NCBI RefSeq assembly: GCF_004923315.1
Contig: NZ_CP039647.1
Span: 372,001 to 436,000 of the forward strand
Length of the DNA stretch: 64,000 nt
Direction of reading: 5' to 3'
Origin: Azospirillum sp. TSA2s
GTDB lineage: Bacteria; Pseudomonadota; Alphaproteobacteria; Azospirillales; Azospirillaceae
The notes beneath the pieces were generated by a model, which saw nothing but the letters and a program-made list of their open reading frames with translations, did not search any database and was not told the DNA's origin. A program made the translations under genes and the position numbers. Each line of letters begins with the position of its first letter. Position 1 is the stretch's first letter. Positions 1-7,726 of this stretch are shown here, piece by piece.

Positions 1-41
1 ATCGACGCCGCTTCCTGATCCACCTTGATCTCGTCCCCCAT
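1..41 (-). CDS. Possible 5' end of a divergent gene cut by the window edge
   Basis: Read on the minus strand, an ATG at 41 is preceded by a purine-rich GGGAGACGGAG about 6-16 bases upstream and opens a frame (MGDEIKVDQEAAS) that is still open at base 1. The frame faces away from the crotonase gene at 244, so 42-243 would be a divergent promoter region. Only about 13 codons are visible and no family can be assigned. The call rests on the good ribosome binding site and on the layout alone. Confidence 0.3.
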   Translation of the reverse strand, partial: MGDEIKVDQEAAS

Positions 42-116
42 CAGGCTCTCCGTCTCCCGGTTCCGCACGGCAATCCCGCACGACGATTCCACGCTGGTCC
101 ACTTTGGCGATCCAGC

Positions 117-146
117 TTGACAATATTGCGCCCCATCTGATATGTC
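117..146 (+). promoter_or_regulatory. Candidate sigma-70-like promoter before the crotonase gene
   Basis: A perfect TTGACA at 117-122 is followed after 18 bases by TATGTC at 141-146, a weak -10. It points at the crotonase gene starting at 244. The -10 region overlaps the TGATATGTCA element at 138-147, so a regulator bound there could block it. This is a sequence match only. Confidence 0.35.
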
Positions 147-147
147 A
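138..147 (+). promoter_or_regulatory. TGATATGTCA element, copy 1 (candidate operator)
   Basis: The ten bases have TGA and TCA ends around a TATG centre, an imperfect dyad. The identical ten bases recur at 5328-5337 just upstream of the FAD oxidoreductase ribosome binding site. Two exact copies in front of two genes of the same cluster suggest a shared regulator, possibly the LysR encoded at 6548-7522 or a GntR/IclR-type protein not present here. Confidence 0.3.
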
Positions 148-243
148 CATGCATACTAATCGAGCATCAATCGGCGTTGCCCCAGGATCATCAGTTTCGA
201 TCGCCGGGCCGCCGCGACCTCTCTCCAGCAATACGGACATCCC

Positions 244-987
244 ATGATCGGAATCGAAAAGACGGGGCGCGTCTGCGTCATCACGCTCGACCGGCCGAAG
301 CGGCGCAATGCGCTGGGCGAGGAGGTCATGAAGGGGCTTGCCGCCGCGCTGCGGGCGGCGGAGCAGGACCCCGATGTCGGGGCCGTCGTCCTGACCGGAG
401 CGCCTCCGGCCTTCTGCGCCGGCAGCGACCTGAAGGAACTCGGCGGCCAGTCGATCGCCGCCATGTGCGGGCACGAGGCGGAAACGGCGGCCATCGCCCG
501 GACCATCGCCTATATGTCCAAGCCGGTCGTCGCCGCCGTGGAGGGCTATGCGCTGGGCGGCGGGTTCATTCTGGCGGTGTGCTGCGACATCGTCGTCACC
601 GCCCGAGGAACCCGCTGGCACCTGCCGGAGGTGCAGAACGGCTGGCTGCCGCCCTGGGGGCTGCAGGCCCTGGTCGCCCGCGTCGGCGGTGTCAAGGCGC
701 GTCTGCTCACCTGGGGGGTCGAGCCGATTCTTGGCGACGAGGCGCTGAGGCTGGGCGTCGCCGATTACGCGGCCGAGGACGGCGCCGCTCTCGACCGTGC
801 CAAGGCGCTGACGACGGCGTTGGCCGCACTTCCCGCCAATGCGGTGGCGACCACCAAGCGCTTCTTCGAGGCGTTCGCCGCAGCGGACGCGGAGCGCGCC
901 GACATGCAGGCGTCGCGCCTGTTCGCCGAGGATTGCCTCTCTCCCGCCGCCCGCGCCACGTTCGACCGCTTCACGGTGAAGTCATGA
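244..987 (+). CDS. Enoyl-CoA hydratase/isomerase (crotonase) family protein
   Basis: A 247-residue protein of usual crotonase length. It shows the CoA-pocket and oxyanion-hole segments: FCAGSDLKELG near residues 58-68 and YALGGGFILAVCCD at 102-115. In canonical enoyl-CoA hydratase two glutamates 20 residues apart act in catalysis. Here the first position is Ile109 (GGGFI) and only the second, Glu129 (LPEVQNG), is kept. It is therefore more likely an isomerase or another crotonase than a classical hydratase. Its stop overlaps the start of the CoA-transferase gene (ATGA at 984-987), so the two are translationally coupled and probably handle the same acyl-CoA. It acts in the cytoplasm. The substrate is unknown. 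Confidence 0.85.
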   Translation: MIGIEKTGRVCVITLDRPKRRNALGEEVMKGLAAALRAAEQDPDVGAVVLTGAPPAFCAGSDLKELGGQSIAAMCGHEAETAAIARTIAYMSKPVVAAVEGYALGGGFILAVCCDIVVTARGTRWHLPEVQNGWLPPWGLQALVARVGGVKARLLTWGVEPILGDEALRLGVADYAAEDGAALDRAKALTTALAALPANAVATTKRFFEAFAAADAERADMQASRLFAEDCLSPAARATFDRFTVKS

Positions 988-2549
988 GCAAGATCGTCGA
1001 TGTTGCGGAGGCCGTCGGCGGGATCGCCGACGGCGCCACCGTCGCCTCGGTCGGGGTGATCGGCTGGGTTACGCCCGACAAGGTGCTGAAGGCGCTCGGC
1101 GACCGCTTCCGCGCCACCGGATATCCGCGCAACCTGACCTTCTATTTTCCGGTGGGAACCGGTGATGCCCAGGGCATCAGGGGCATGGACCATGTCGCCC
1201 AGGAAGGGCTGATGAAGCGGATCATCGCCGGATCCTACATCAATCCGCTCGATCCCAGGACCAACCGGCGCCCGGAGCTGATGCGCCTGATCCGCGAGAA
1301 CCGCATCGAGGCCTATTCCTGGCCGATCGGCGCATCGATGCATTGGCTGCGCGAGGTCGCGCGCAAGGGGCCCGGCTATCTGACCCAGGTCGGGCTCGGC
1401 ACCTACGTCGATCCGGCGCATGGCGGCGGCCGTTTCACCGCCAGGGCGACCGAGGAACTGGTCAGAAAGGTGGAGTTCGACGGCAAACCCTATCTCTACT
1501 ATCCCAGCTGGCCGATCGACGTGGCAATCGTTCGGGCGTCGACGGCCGACGAGCACGGCAACCTGTCCTTCGAGGACGAGGCGCTGGTCTCCTCGAACAC
1601 CGGCCTCGTGCTCGCCGCCAAGGCCAGCGGCGGCCGGGTGATCGCCCAGGTCCGGCGGGTGACGGGGGCGGGGGAACGGCCGGCCTCCATGGTGATGATC
1701 CCCGGCATGTTCGTCGATGCGGTGGTGGTCGATCCGGACATGATGATGTCCACCGGCATACCGTTCGACTCCGCCTATTTCAGCGGGCAGCGATCCCCGT
1801 TGTCGGCGCTGCCGAAACCGGCCCAGAGCCCGGACAAGGTGATCGCCGCCCGTGCGGCGCGCGAGGTCGCCAAGCGCCAGCTGTCGATCTTCGGCTTCGG
1901 CGCCGCCGCCGATATTCCGCTGGTGATGGCGGAGCAGGGGCTGTTCGACGACGGCGCCCTCGACGACTACTGGTTCACGACGGAGCACGGCTCCTACGGC
2001 GGCGTCGTCATGTCCGGCTGGCAGTTTTCCGCCAACATCAACCCGGATGCCATTCTCGACGGACTCTACCAGTTCGACGCGATCGACGGCGGCCTCTGCG
2101 AGTTCGCCGCCCTGGCCTTCGCGCAATTCGACAGCCACGGTTCGGTCAATGTCAGCCGGTTCGGCGCAGCCAACCCTGGCGCCGGCGGGTTCATCGACAT
2201 CGCTCAGAATGCCAAGCGTCTGGTCTTCACCGGCACCTTCACCACCGGCGGCCTTGATATCGCGATTGCCGACGGCCGTCTCGACATCCGGCAGGACGGC
2301 AAGATTTCGAAGTTCGTCCGCGATGCCGAAAGCGTGACCTATCGGGTGCTCGACGGCGTTCGTTACAGGGACCAGTCGGCACTCCTGGTAACCGAGCGCG
2401 CGGTCTTCCAGGTGACGTCCGACGGGCTGGTGCTCAGCGAGATTGCGCCGGGCGTCGATGTCCGCCGGCATGTGCTGGAGCGGATGGAGTATCAGCCCAT
2501 CCAGATTCTCGACCCGCTGCCGGTCATGGACGCGGCCCTGTTTCGCTGA
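984..2549 (+). CDS. Acyl-CoA:acetate/3-ketoacid CoA-transferase, fused alpha and beta domains
   Basis: A 521-residue single-chain family I CoA-transferase of the YdiF/propionate CoA-transferase type, which moves CoA between an acyl-CoA and a free carboxylate. The N-terminal half has the ADG.TVAS..V.GW start and the C-terminal half carries TTEHGSYGG, whose Glu334 matches the family's catalytic glutamate that forms the thioester. The start is the ATG at 984 that overlaps the upstream stop; the frame stays open further upstream only as a shadow of the crotonase gene. With the crotonase it looks like the CoA-activation end of a carboxylic-acid breakdown route. Confidence 0.9.
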   Translation: MSKIVDVAEAVGGIADGATVASVGVIGWVTPDKVLKALGDRFRATGYPRNLTFYFPVGTGDAQGIRGMDHVAQEGLMKRIIAGSYINPLDPRTNRRPELMRLIRENRIEAYSWPIGASMHWLREVARKGPGYLTQVGLGTYVDPAHGGGRFTARATEELVRKVEFDGKPYLYYPSWPIDVAIVRASTADEHGNLSFEDEALVSSNTGLVLAAKASGGRVIAQVRRVTGAGERPASMVMIPGMFVDAVVVDPDMMMSTGIPFDSAYFSGQRSPLSALPKPAQSPDKVIAARAAREVAKRQLSIFGFGAAADIPLVMAEQGLFDDGALDDYWFTTEHGSYGGVVMSGWQFSANINPDAILDGLYQFDAIDGGLCEFAALAFAQFDSHGSVNVSRFGAANPGAGGFIDIAQNAKRLVFTGTFTTGGLDIAIADGRLDIRQDGKISKFVRDAESVTYRVLDGVRYRDQSALLVTERAVFQVTSDGLVLSEIAPGVDVRRHVLERMEYQPIQILDPLPVMDAALFR

Positions 2550-2584
2550 GCAAAAGCGACGGCGGCGACCGGACGTCACCGTAA

Positions 2585-2607
2585 CCGGCGGCCATAGCGG
2601 CCGCCGG
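2585..2607 (+). terminator. Strong hairpin after the CoA-transferase gene
   Basis: CCGGCGGCC (2585-2593) pairs perfectly with GGCCGCCGG (2599-2607) around ATAGC. There is no T tract directly after it; a T5-C-A5 stretch lies 40 bases further on. It may attenuate read-through from the CoA-transferase gene into the solute-binding gene. Confidence 0.4.
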
Positions 2608-2683
2608 ATGCGGCTTGCCGAGCGTCGGCTCCGCTGGTTTGCCCGTCTTTTTCAAAAAGCCAAAAGAATGGGGGTAGGAAACG

Positions 2684-3898
2684 ATGCAGAGAAAGGCACT
2701 CTCTTGTCTGGCGGCGACCATATGCATGGTCTCCGCCGTGGCCCGGGCCGAGGTTGCCGGGGTGCGGATCGGTGTCCTCAACGACCAGTCCGGCATCTAT
2801 GCCGACATGGGCGGAAAGGGTAGCATCGAAGCGGCCCGGTTGGCGGTCGAGGATTTCACCGCCGCGGGCGCGGGCGCAAACAAGGGTATGAAGATCGAGA
2901 TCATCAGCGCCGACCATCAGAACAAGGCGGATATCGGCTCGGCAATCGCCCGCGAATGGTACGATCAGAAGGGCGTCGATCTCATTGTCGATATTCCCAA
3001 TTCCAGCGTCGCCTTGGCGGTCCAGGCGGTGGCCCAGGACAAGGGTAAGCTCGCCATCTTTTCCGGGGCCTCCTCTTCCGACCTGACCAATGCCAAATGC
3101 TCTCCGAACAGCTTTGCCTGGACCTACGACACCTATGGCCTCGCCAAAGGAACGGCAGGCGCCCTGACCAAGGGGGAGGAGGACAGCTGGTTCTTCGTGA
3201 CCGCCGACTATGCCTTCGGTCATGCGCTGGAACGGGACGCCGCGGCGGTCGTTACGGCCGGAAAAGGGAAGGTGATCGGCTCGGTCCGCGCCCCGCTTGA
3301 CACTCCCGACTATTCCTCGTTTCTGCTGAAGGCCCAGGGGTCCGGCGCCAAATACATCGGACTGGCCAATGCCGGCGGCGACACCATCATCTCGATCAAG
3401 CAGGCCGGAGAGTTCGGCCTGACCGACGGTGGGCAGACGCTGGCGGGGCTTGTCGTCTACCTGACCGACGTGCATGCGCTGGGGCTGAGCACGGCACGCG
3501 GCCTGTTGCTGACGGCATCCTTCTACTGGGATCTCAACGACGAGACCCGCGCATGGTCGAAGCGGTTCCATGAGCGGACCAACAGGATGCCGACGATGGT
3601 GCAGGCCGGCGTCTACAGCGGGGTCATGCACTATTTGAAAGCAGTGTCGGTGGCCGGCACCACCGATGCTATGACGGTTGCCGAACAGATGCGCAAGACC
3701 CCGGTCAAGGACATGATGACCGACAACGCCGTGCTGCGGGAGGACGGCAAGCTGGCGCGCGACATGTACCTGTTCCAGGTCAAATCGCCCGCCGAATCCA
3801 AAGCGCCATGGGACTATTACAAGCTGGTCCGCCGGATCCCCGCCGGCGAAGTCGTCCGTCCGCTCTCCGAAAGCCAGTGCCCTCTGGTCAGGAAATAA
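2684..3898 (+). CDS. Branched-chain amino acid-type ABC transporter substrate-binding protein
   Basis: A 404-residue periplasmic binding protein of the Leu/Ile/Val (Peripla_BP_6) family. A signal peptide covers about residues 1-22 (MQRK, a hydrophobic run, then AVARA before EVAGVRIGVLND). The family's opening motif IGVLNDQSGIYADMGG follows, and later SSDLTNAKCSPNSF and WFFVTADYAFGH. The ribosome binding site is TAGGAAA. No permease (LivH/LivM-like) or ATPase (LivG/LivF-like) genes are in the window, so it is an orphan here and must borrow a transporter encoded elsewhere. Its neighbours suggest a carboxylic or amino acid-like ligand. Confidence 0.9.
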   Translation: MQRKALSCLAATICMVSAVARAEVAGVRIGVLNDQSGIYADMGGKGSIEAARLAVEDFTAAGAGANKGMKIEIISADHQNKADIGSAIAREWYDQKGVDLIVDIPNSSVALAVQAVAQDKGKLAIFSGASSSDLTNAKCSPNSFAWTYDTYGLAKGTAGALTKGEEDSWFFVTADYAFGHALERDAAAVVTAGKGKVIGSVRAPLDTPDYSSFLLKAQGSGAKYIGLANAGGDTIISIKQAGEFGLTDGGQTLAGLVVYLTDVHALGLSTARGLLLTASFYWDLNDETRAWSKRFHERTNRMPTMVQAGVYSGVMHYLKAVSVAGTTDAMTVAEQMRKTPVKDMMTDNAVLREDGKLARDMYLFQVKSPAESKAPWDYYKLVRRIPAGEVVRPLSESQCPLVRK

Positions 3899-3908
3899 GC
3901 GAAGAAGG

Positions 3909-3932
3909 AGCGGAAGCCGCAGGGCTTCCGCT
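3909..3932. terminator. Hairpin between convergent genes
   Basis: AGCGGAAGCC (3909-3918) and GGCTTCCGCT (3923-3932) are perfect 10-base arms around GCAG. They sit 11 bases after the solute-binding stop and 11 bases before the end of the opposing oxidoreductase gene. The place is right for a bidirectional terminator, although no U tract follows on either strand. Confidence 0.55.
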
Positions 3933-3943
3933 CGGTACTTCCA

Positions 3944-5314
3944 TCAGAAGGCGCTTCCGTTGCGGGCCATCAGTTCGCGGACCCTGGCGCCGGGAATATC
4001 GCGGAACCGCAGACCTTCATCGAGGGACAGCACCGTAGCGACCGCCGCGGCGTGGCCATATTCGAAGCATTGGGCGGTGACCCGCGCCGAGGCCAGCGCC
4101 TCGTGCTCGGCGCTCAGGCAGCGGCCGGCCACGATGATGTTCTCGCCGGCTTCCGGAACCAGGGCCAGATAGGGAACCTCGTACCAGTCGTCGAGCAGCC
4201 AGTGCAGCTTGGGTTTGTCGCCCGCATGCAGCTCGATCGGCCAGGGCACGCGGCAGATGCCGTCCGCCCGCTTGCGGCATTCGACCACGTCGCTGTTGCG
4301 CAAGGTCTCGGCCCCGACGATGGAGCGGGTTTGCCGGATTCCGGCCTCGGCCCCAGTATCGACGACATAGCTGTTCTCGCAGCCCGGCACCGTGTCGCGC
4401 AGGAAGCGGGCATATTCGCGGACCTGAAGGCGCCCGCTCATCTCGGCTTCGGTGAAGTCGGCCGGATCGATGACGTTGAGCATGCGCTCATCACGGCCGC
4501 TCAGCCGTGTCGCGTTGACCATCAGCTCGTTCGGCCGGGTGGTCGGGAAAATCCAGATCTTGTTGCGTGGAAGTTGGTAGGCGCCGCCGTCATTCGCCCG
4601 CCGGATGGCTTCGGTCAGTTTCGGCGGGCAGATGGTGTCCTCTCCGTAATAGGCGAGGTAGCGATCCATATCGACGTTGCCGAGACGGAAGAACATCGTC
4701 GGATTCTGGATTTTGCCATTGTCGCCGAAGAGATAGCGGTGGCCGGCACGGGCGACGACCGCCGCGTCGCCCGAGGCGTCGACGACGCGCCGGGCGCGCA
4801 CGGTGGACCGTCCGGCCTTGGACTCGATGACGACGCCGGCATAGCGGTCGCCATCCATGAGAACGCCGGTCACCGCGGTGTGGAACAGCACGCGGACCCC
4901 GGCCGCGGCAAGAAAGGCATCCGCCGTTTCCCGCCACATCAGCGGGTCGTGGGTCACGGTCCAGGTCTTGCCGTAGATTTGCGGCGCGGTCAGGCCGCCC
5001 CGCTCGGAAATCGCCCGGCGGAACCGTTCGGTGAAGCCGAAGACGACCTGTTCGGGGCCGGCATTGCGGTCGGTGGCGAGATACATGCCGCAGATCGTGC
5101 CCGACATGCCGGCGACCGCCGCACCGCCGCAGAAGCCGTACCGTTCCAGAAGCATCACCGACTTGCCGGCCTCCGCCGCGACCGTCGCGGCGGCGACCCC
5201 GGCGGCACCGCCGCCCACCACCAGCACGTCGACATCGGCCAGGACGGGGAGGCCGGGGGCTTCCTCCAGACGGCACACCGTCGTCCAGCCGGGAAACAGG
5301 TCCGCCTGAAACAT
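3944..5314 (-). CDS. FAD-dependent oxidoreductase (FAD_oxidored family)
   Basis: A 456-residue flavoprotein. An N-terminal Rossmann dinucleotide fold is visible (VDVLVVGGGAAGVAAA, about residues 26-41), followed by ERYGFCGG.AVAG.SG, typical of the PF12831 FAD-dependent oxidoreductases. The C-terminal part contains GRCLSAEHEALASARV, the usual closing motif of that family. I chose the ATG at 5314 because AAAAGGTGGG lies just before it and the Rossmann fold begins soon after; the frame is open further upstream. The substrate is unknown; relatives oxidise or reduce small organic acids. It converges on the solute-binding gene and follows the dipeptidase gene on the same strand. Confidence 0.8.
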   Translation of the reverse strand: MFQADLFPGWTTVCRLEEAPGLPVLADVDVLVVGGGAAGVAAATVAAEAGKSVMLLERYGFCGGAAVAGMSGTICGMYLATDRNAGPEQVVFGFTERFRRAISERGGLTAPQIYGKTWTVTHDPLMWRETADAFLAAAGVRVLFHTAVTGVLMDGDRYAGVVIESKAGRSTVRARRVVDASGDAAVVARAGHRYLFGDNGKIQNPTMFFRLGNVDMDRYLAYYGEDTICPPKLTEAIRRANDGGAYQLPRNKIWIFPTTRPNELMVNATRLSGRDERMLNVIDPADFTEAEMSGRLQVREYARFLRDTVPGCENSYVVDTGAEAGIRQTRSIVGAETLRNSDVVECRKRADGICRVPWPIELHAGDKPKLHWLLDDWYEVPYLALVPEAGENIIVAGRCLSAEHEALASARVTAQCFEYGHAAAVATVLSLDEGLRFRDIPGARVRELMARNGSAF

Positions 5315-5327
5315 CGTACCCACCTTT

Positions 5328-5337
5328 TGATATGTCA
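5328..5337. promoter_or_regulatory. TGATATGTCA element, copy 2 (candidate operator)
   Basis: Identical to the element at 138-147. It lies directly upstream of the ribosome binding site of the FAD oxidoreductase gene, 14-23 bases before its ATG. Beside it, GTTGTCGATCAAC at 5338-5350 forms a second imperfect dyad. Confidence 0.3.
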
Positions 5338-5411
5338 GTTGTCGATCAACGGTAGCGGCGGTCGCCGGCTTTGTCGACTGCTTTCTGACCGCCGCCCTTG
5401 TCGGCGGCTCC

Positions 5412-6470
5412 TCAGCCGATCGTCCGCTCCAGCACGTCGAGCCAGTTCGACCAGCCGATCTTGTTGAGCAGCGTCTCACCGTAGCCGCGCCGGCGCAGTT
5501 CCTCGTAGAACAGCGGCATGCCCGCCGCCGTGCCGATGTCCCGCGGGACGACGCAGCCGTCGAAGTCCGACCCGATCGCCACCCGGTCTTCGCCCAGCCG
5601 TTCCAGCAGCCCCTCCAAGTGCCGCACAACCACCTCCATGCCGGTATCCGGGTTCATGTTGCCGTCGGCGCGCAGGAAGGAGGTGGCGAAACACAATCCC
5701 ACCACCCCGCCGGATTCGCGGATGGCGTCGAGCTGCCGGTCGGTCAGATTGCGGGATGACGGGCAGAGCGCGTGGGCGTTCGAATGGGTGGCGACCAGCG
5801 GTGCCTTCGACAGGCGCGCCACGTCCCAGAATCCCTGTTCGGTGATGTGCGAAAGATCGATCATGATCTTCATTTCATTGCAGGCGCGGACCAGTTTTTC
5901 GCCCGCCGCCGTCAATCCCCCGCCGCAGTCGGGGCTGCTGGGGAAGCGCGCCGGCACCCCATGGCCGAAGATCGTGTCGCGGCTCCAGACCGGCCCCAGC
6001 GAGCGGAGCCCGGCCGCATGCAGGACGTCCAGCATGTGCAGGTCGGCGTCGATGGCGTCGGCGCCTTCGAGATGGACCAGCATGGCGATGCTGCCGCGCG
6101 CCATCGCCGACCGGATCGCACCGGTATCGCGGCAGATGGTGACGGCCCCCTGCGAGGCCCGCTCCACCCGGAGGAGCAGGGACAGCATGGTCACGATGGG
6201 ATCGCGCGCCGCTTCCAGTTCGAGCATCGGCGGCAACGGGATGTCATAGCGCTCGCCGGCCATGCTGGAGTAGTTGTTGCGGGACGAGGAGGGCGAGAAC
6301 AAGGCGAAGAAGCCACCCGCGAAGTTGCCGGCGCGGGCCTTGGGCAGATCGATGTGCGCCTCGTCCTGTCCCCCAAGAAATGCCGTGGCTGGATCGGCCG
6401 CCGCGGTGCGGTAAAGACGAAGGGCGACGTCGTTATGGCCGTCAAAGGTGGGAATCGACGCTGGGCTCAT
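5412..6470 (-). CDS. Membrane dipeptidase-like zinc dipeptidase (peptidase M19)
   Basis: A 352-residue M19 dipeptidase, the renal dipeptidase family, which cleaves dipeptides including D-residue and dehydropeptides and can use two zinc ions. The family's first metal motif FDGHND gives His12 and Asp14. Further ligand regions are HLEGADA, ATHSNAHAL and IGSDFDG near the C terminus. The start at 6470 has AGGAAGA nine bases upstream; an upstream ATG at 6512 has poorer context. No signal peptide is visible, so it is probably cytoplasmic like most bacterial members. Its place in this cluster fits hydrolysis of an imported peptide or N-acyl amino acid. Confidence 0.9.
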   Translation of the reverse strand: MSPASIPTFDGHNDVALRLYRTAAADPATAFLGGQDEAHIDLPKARAGNFAGGFFALFSPSSSRNNYSSMAGERYDIPLPPMLELEAARDPIVTMLSLLLRVERASQGAVTICRDTGAIRSAMARGSIAMLVHLEGADAIDADLHMLDVLHAAGLRSLGPVWSRDTIFGHGVPARFPSSPDCGGGLTAAGEKLVRACNEMKIMIDLSHITEQGFWDVARLSKAPLVATHSNAHALCPSSRNLTDRQLDAIRESGGVVGLCFATSFLRADGNMNPDTGMEVVVRHLEGLLERLGEDRVAIGSDFDGCVVPRDIGTAAGMPLFYEELRRRGYGETLLNKIGWSNWLDVLERTIG

Positions 6471-6547
6471 GGGATGGGTTCTTCCTGATGTCCGGCAGTT
6501 ATTTCTGCCCATCAGGATCCTGGCGGGATTTTTCCGGCCGGCGAAGT

Positions 6548-7522
6548 CTATTCTGCGACGTCTTCCGTTGCATTCCGGGCAACTCCGGACGGTTCGAGCG
6601 AGCTCAGGAACTCCGTCGAGAAGATGCGGGTTCGGGAACGGATGTGCTGGATCAGCGTCTGCGTCGCCCTGGTCGGGGTCCGGCCGACCTTGACGATCAG
6701 ATGCGCCGCTGATTTCAGCAGCAGCGGATGGTCGACCCGCAGGGCGACGACGCTACCGCCCTCCGCGGCGGCCAGCGCGTTGTGGGCCCCGAGAAAGGTC
6801 ACCGCCCGGTTGTTCCGCACGAAGCGCGCCAGGCTGTGGACCGAATTGGTCGAGAAGGCGACGGTGAGCGGAACCTGTTCGACATAGGCCAGGGTTTCCA
6901 TGATCTTGCCGATGCCGAAGGCCGACGGCATCATCGCCACCGGATATTCCAGGGCCTGCTGGATCGTGATCGGTCCCGGCATGGCGGAAAGCGGGTGCTC
7001 CGCGCCAACCAGCATGTAGAGCGGAAGCACCGATTTCATCACCGTGCGGATTTTCGCCGAACGCGGCGGATTGAAGGTGATGCCGATGTGGGCGATGTCT
7101 TCCGTCACTTCGGCGACCACGTCGTTCGCCGTCATGGTGTTCATCGTCAGCTGGATGTTTGGATGGGCCCTGCTGAACGGCAACAGCGCATGGTCCATCA
7201 GATCGTCGATGAAGCCCTCGCCGATCGCCAGACGCAGGCTACCCCTTTGCAGATTGTTGAGTTCGGCAATGCGTTCCTCCAGATCCTCCTGCTGCGACCG
7301 GCAGGTGCGCCAATAGTCGAGGACATGATGCGCCGCTTCCGTGGGGGTGACGCCGGAAGCCCCGCGTTCGAACAGCGGGGTGCCCAGCTCCTCTTCCAGC
7401 AGGCGGATCTGGCGGGCGATGACCGATGGCGCCGTATTGATCACGTTGGCCGCCCCGCGGATCGATCCGTGAGTCAGCACTTCGAAGAAATAGCGCAACC
7501 GTCGCTGATTGATTTCCCGCAT
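6548..7522 (-). CDS. LysR-family transcriptional regulator
   Basis: A 324-residue LysR regulator with an N-terminal winged helix-turn-helix ([19 protein letters not shown], then [17 protein letters not shown] up to about residue 50) and a C-terminal ligand-binding domain. It is divergent from the M81 operon starting at 7727, the classical arrangement for a LysR protein that controls its neighbour, and a dyad at 7584-7606 lies between them. The inducer is unknown. Confidence 0.92.
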   Translation of the reverse strand: MREINQRRLRYFFEVLTHGSIRGAANVINTAPSVIARQIRLLEEELGTPLFERGASGVTPTEAAHHVLDYWRTCRSQQEDLEERIAELNNLQRGSLRLAIGEGFIDDLMDHALLPFSRAHPNIQLTMNTMTANDVVAEVTEDIAHIGITFNPPRSAKIRTVMKSVLPLYMLVGAEHPLSAMPGPITIQQALEYPVAMMPSAFGIGKIMETLAYVEQVPLTVAFSTNSVHSLARFVRNNRAVTFLGAHNALAAAEGGSVVALRVDHPLLLKSAAHLIVKVGRTPTRATQTLIQHIRSRTRIFSTEFLSSLEPSGVARNATEDVAE

Positions 7523-7583
7523 CGAGCACCCCTGCGGCGTTGCCTCTTAGCCTTGACCGGCGTGGCCGGCTGTATCCGATACC

Positions 7584-7606
7584 GGGAGCACGCTAACAGT
7601 GTTCCC
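7584..7606. promoter_or_regulatory. Candidate LysR operator in the divergent intergenic region
   Basis: GGGAGCAC (7584-7591) and GTGTTCCC (7599-7606) form an inverted repeat with one mismatch around a 7-base centre. It lies between the divergent LysR and M81 genes. The geometry fits a LysR recognition site. A looser inverted pair, GGCGTTGCC near 7534 and GGCAACGCC at 7612-7620, encloses it. Confidence 0.4.
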
Positions 7607-7726
7607 ATTTGGGCAACGCCGGAGAACTCCAGCTGCTCTTCCCGCGCCTCGTAATCGCGCACTAGATTTCCCAGGAAGAACATCTTGTCGACCGACCTTG
7701 CAATTCCTGACAGAACTGGTGAGACC

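Noticed and set aside
765..2579. A 604-codon open frame on the minus strand
   Set aside because: It is antisense to the crotonase and CoA-transferase genes. Its translation is rich in Arg, His, Asp and Gly without family motifs, as expected from high-G+C codon bias.
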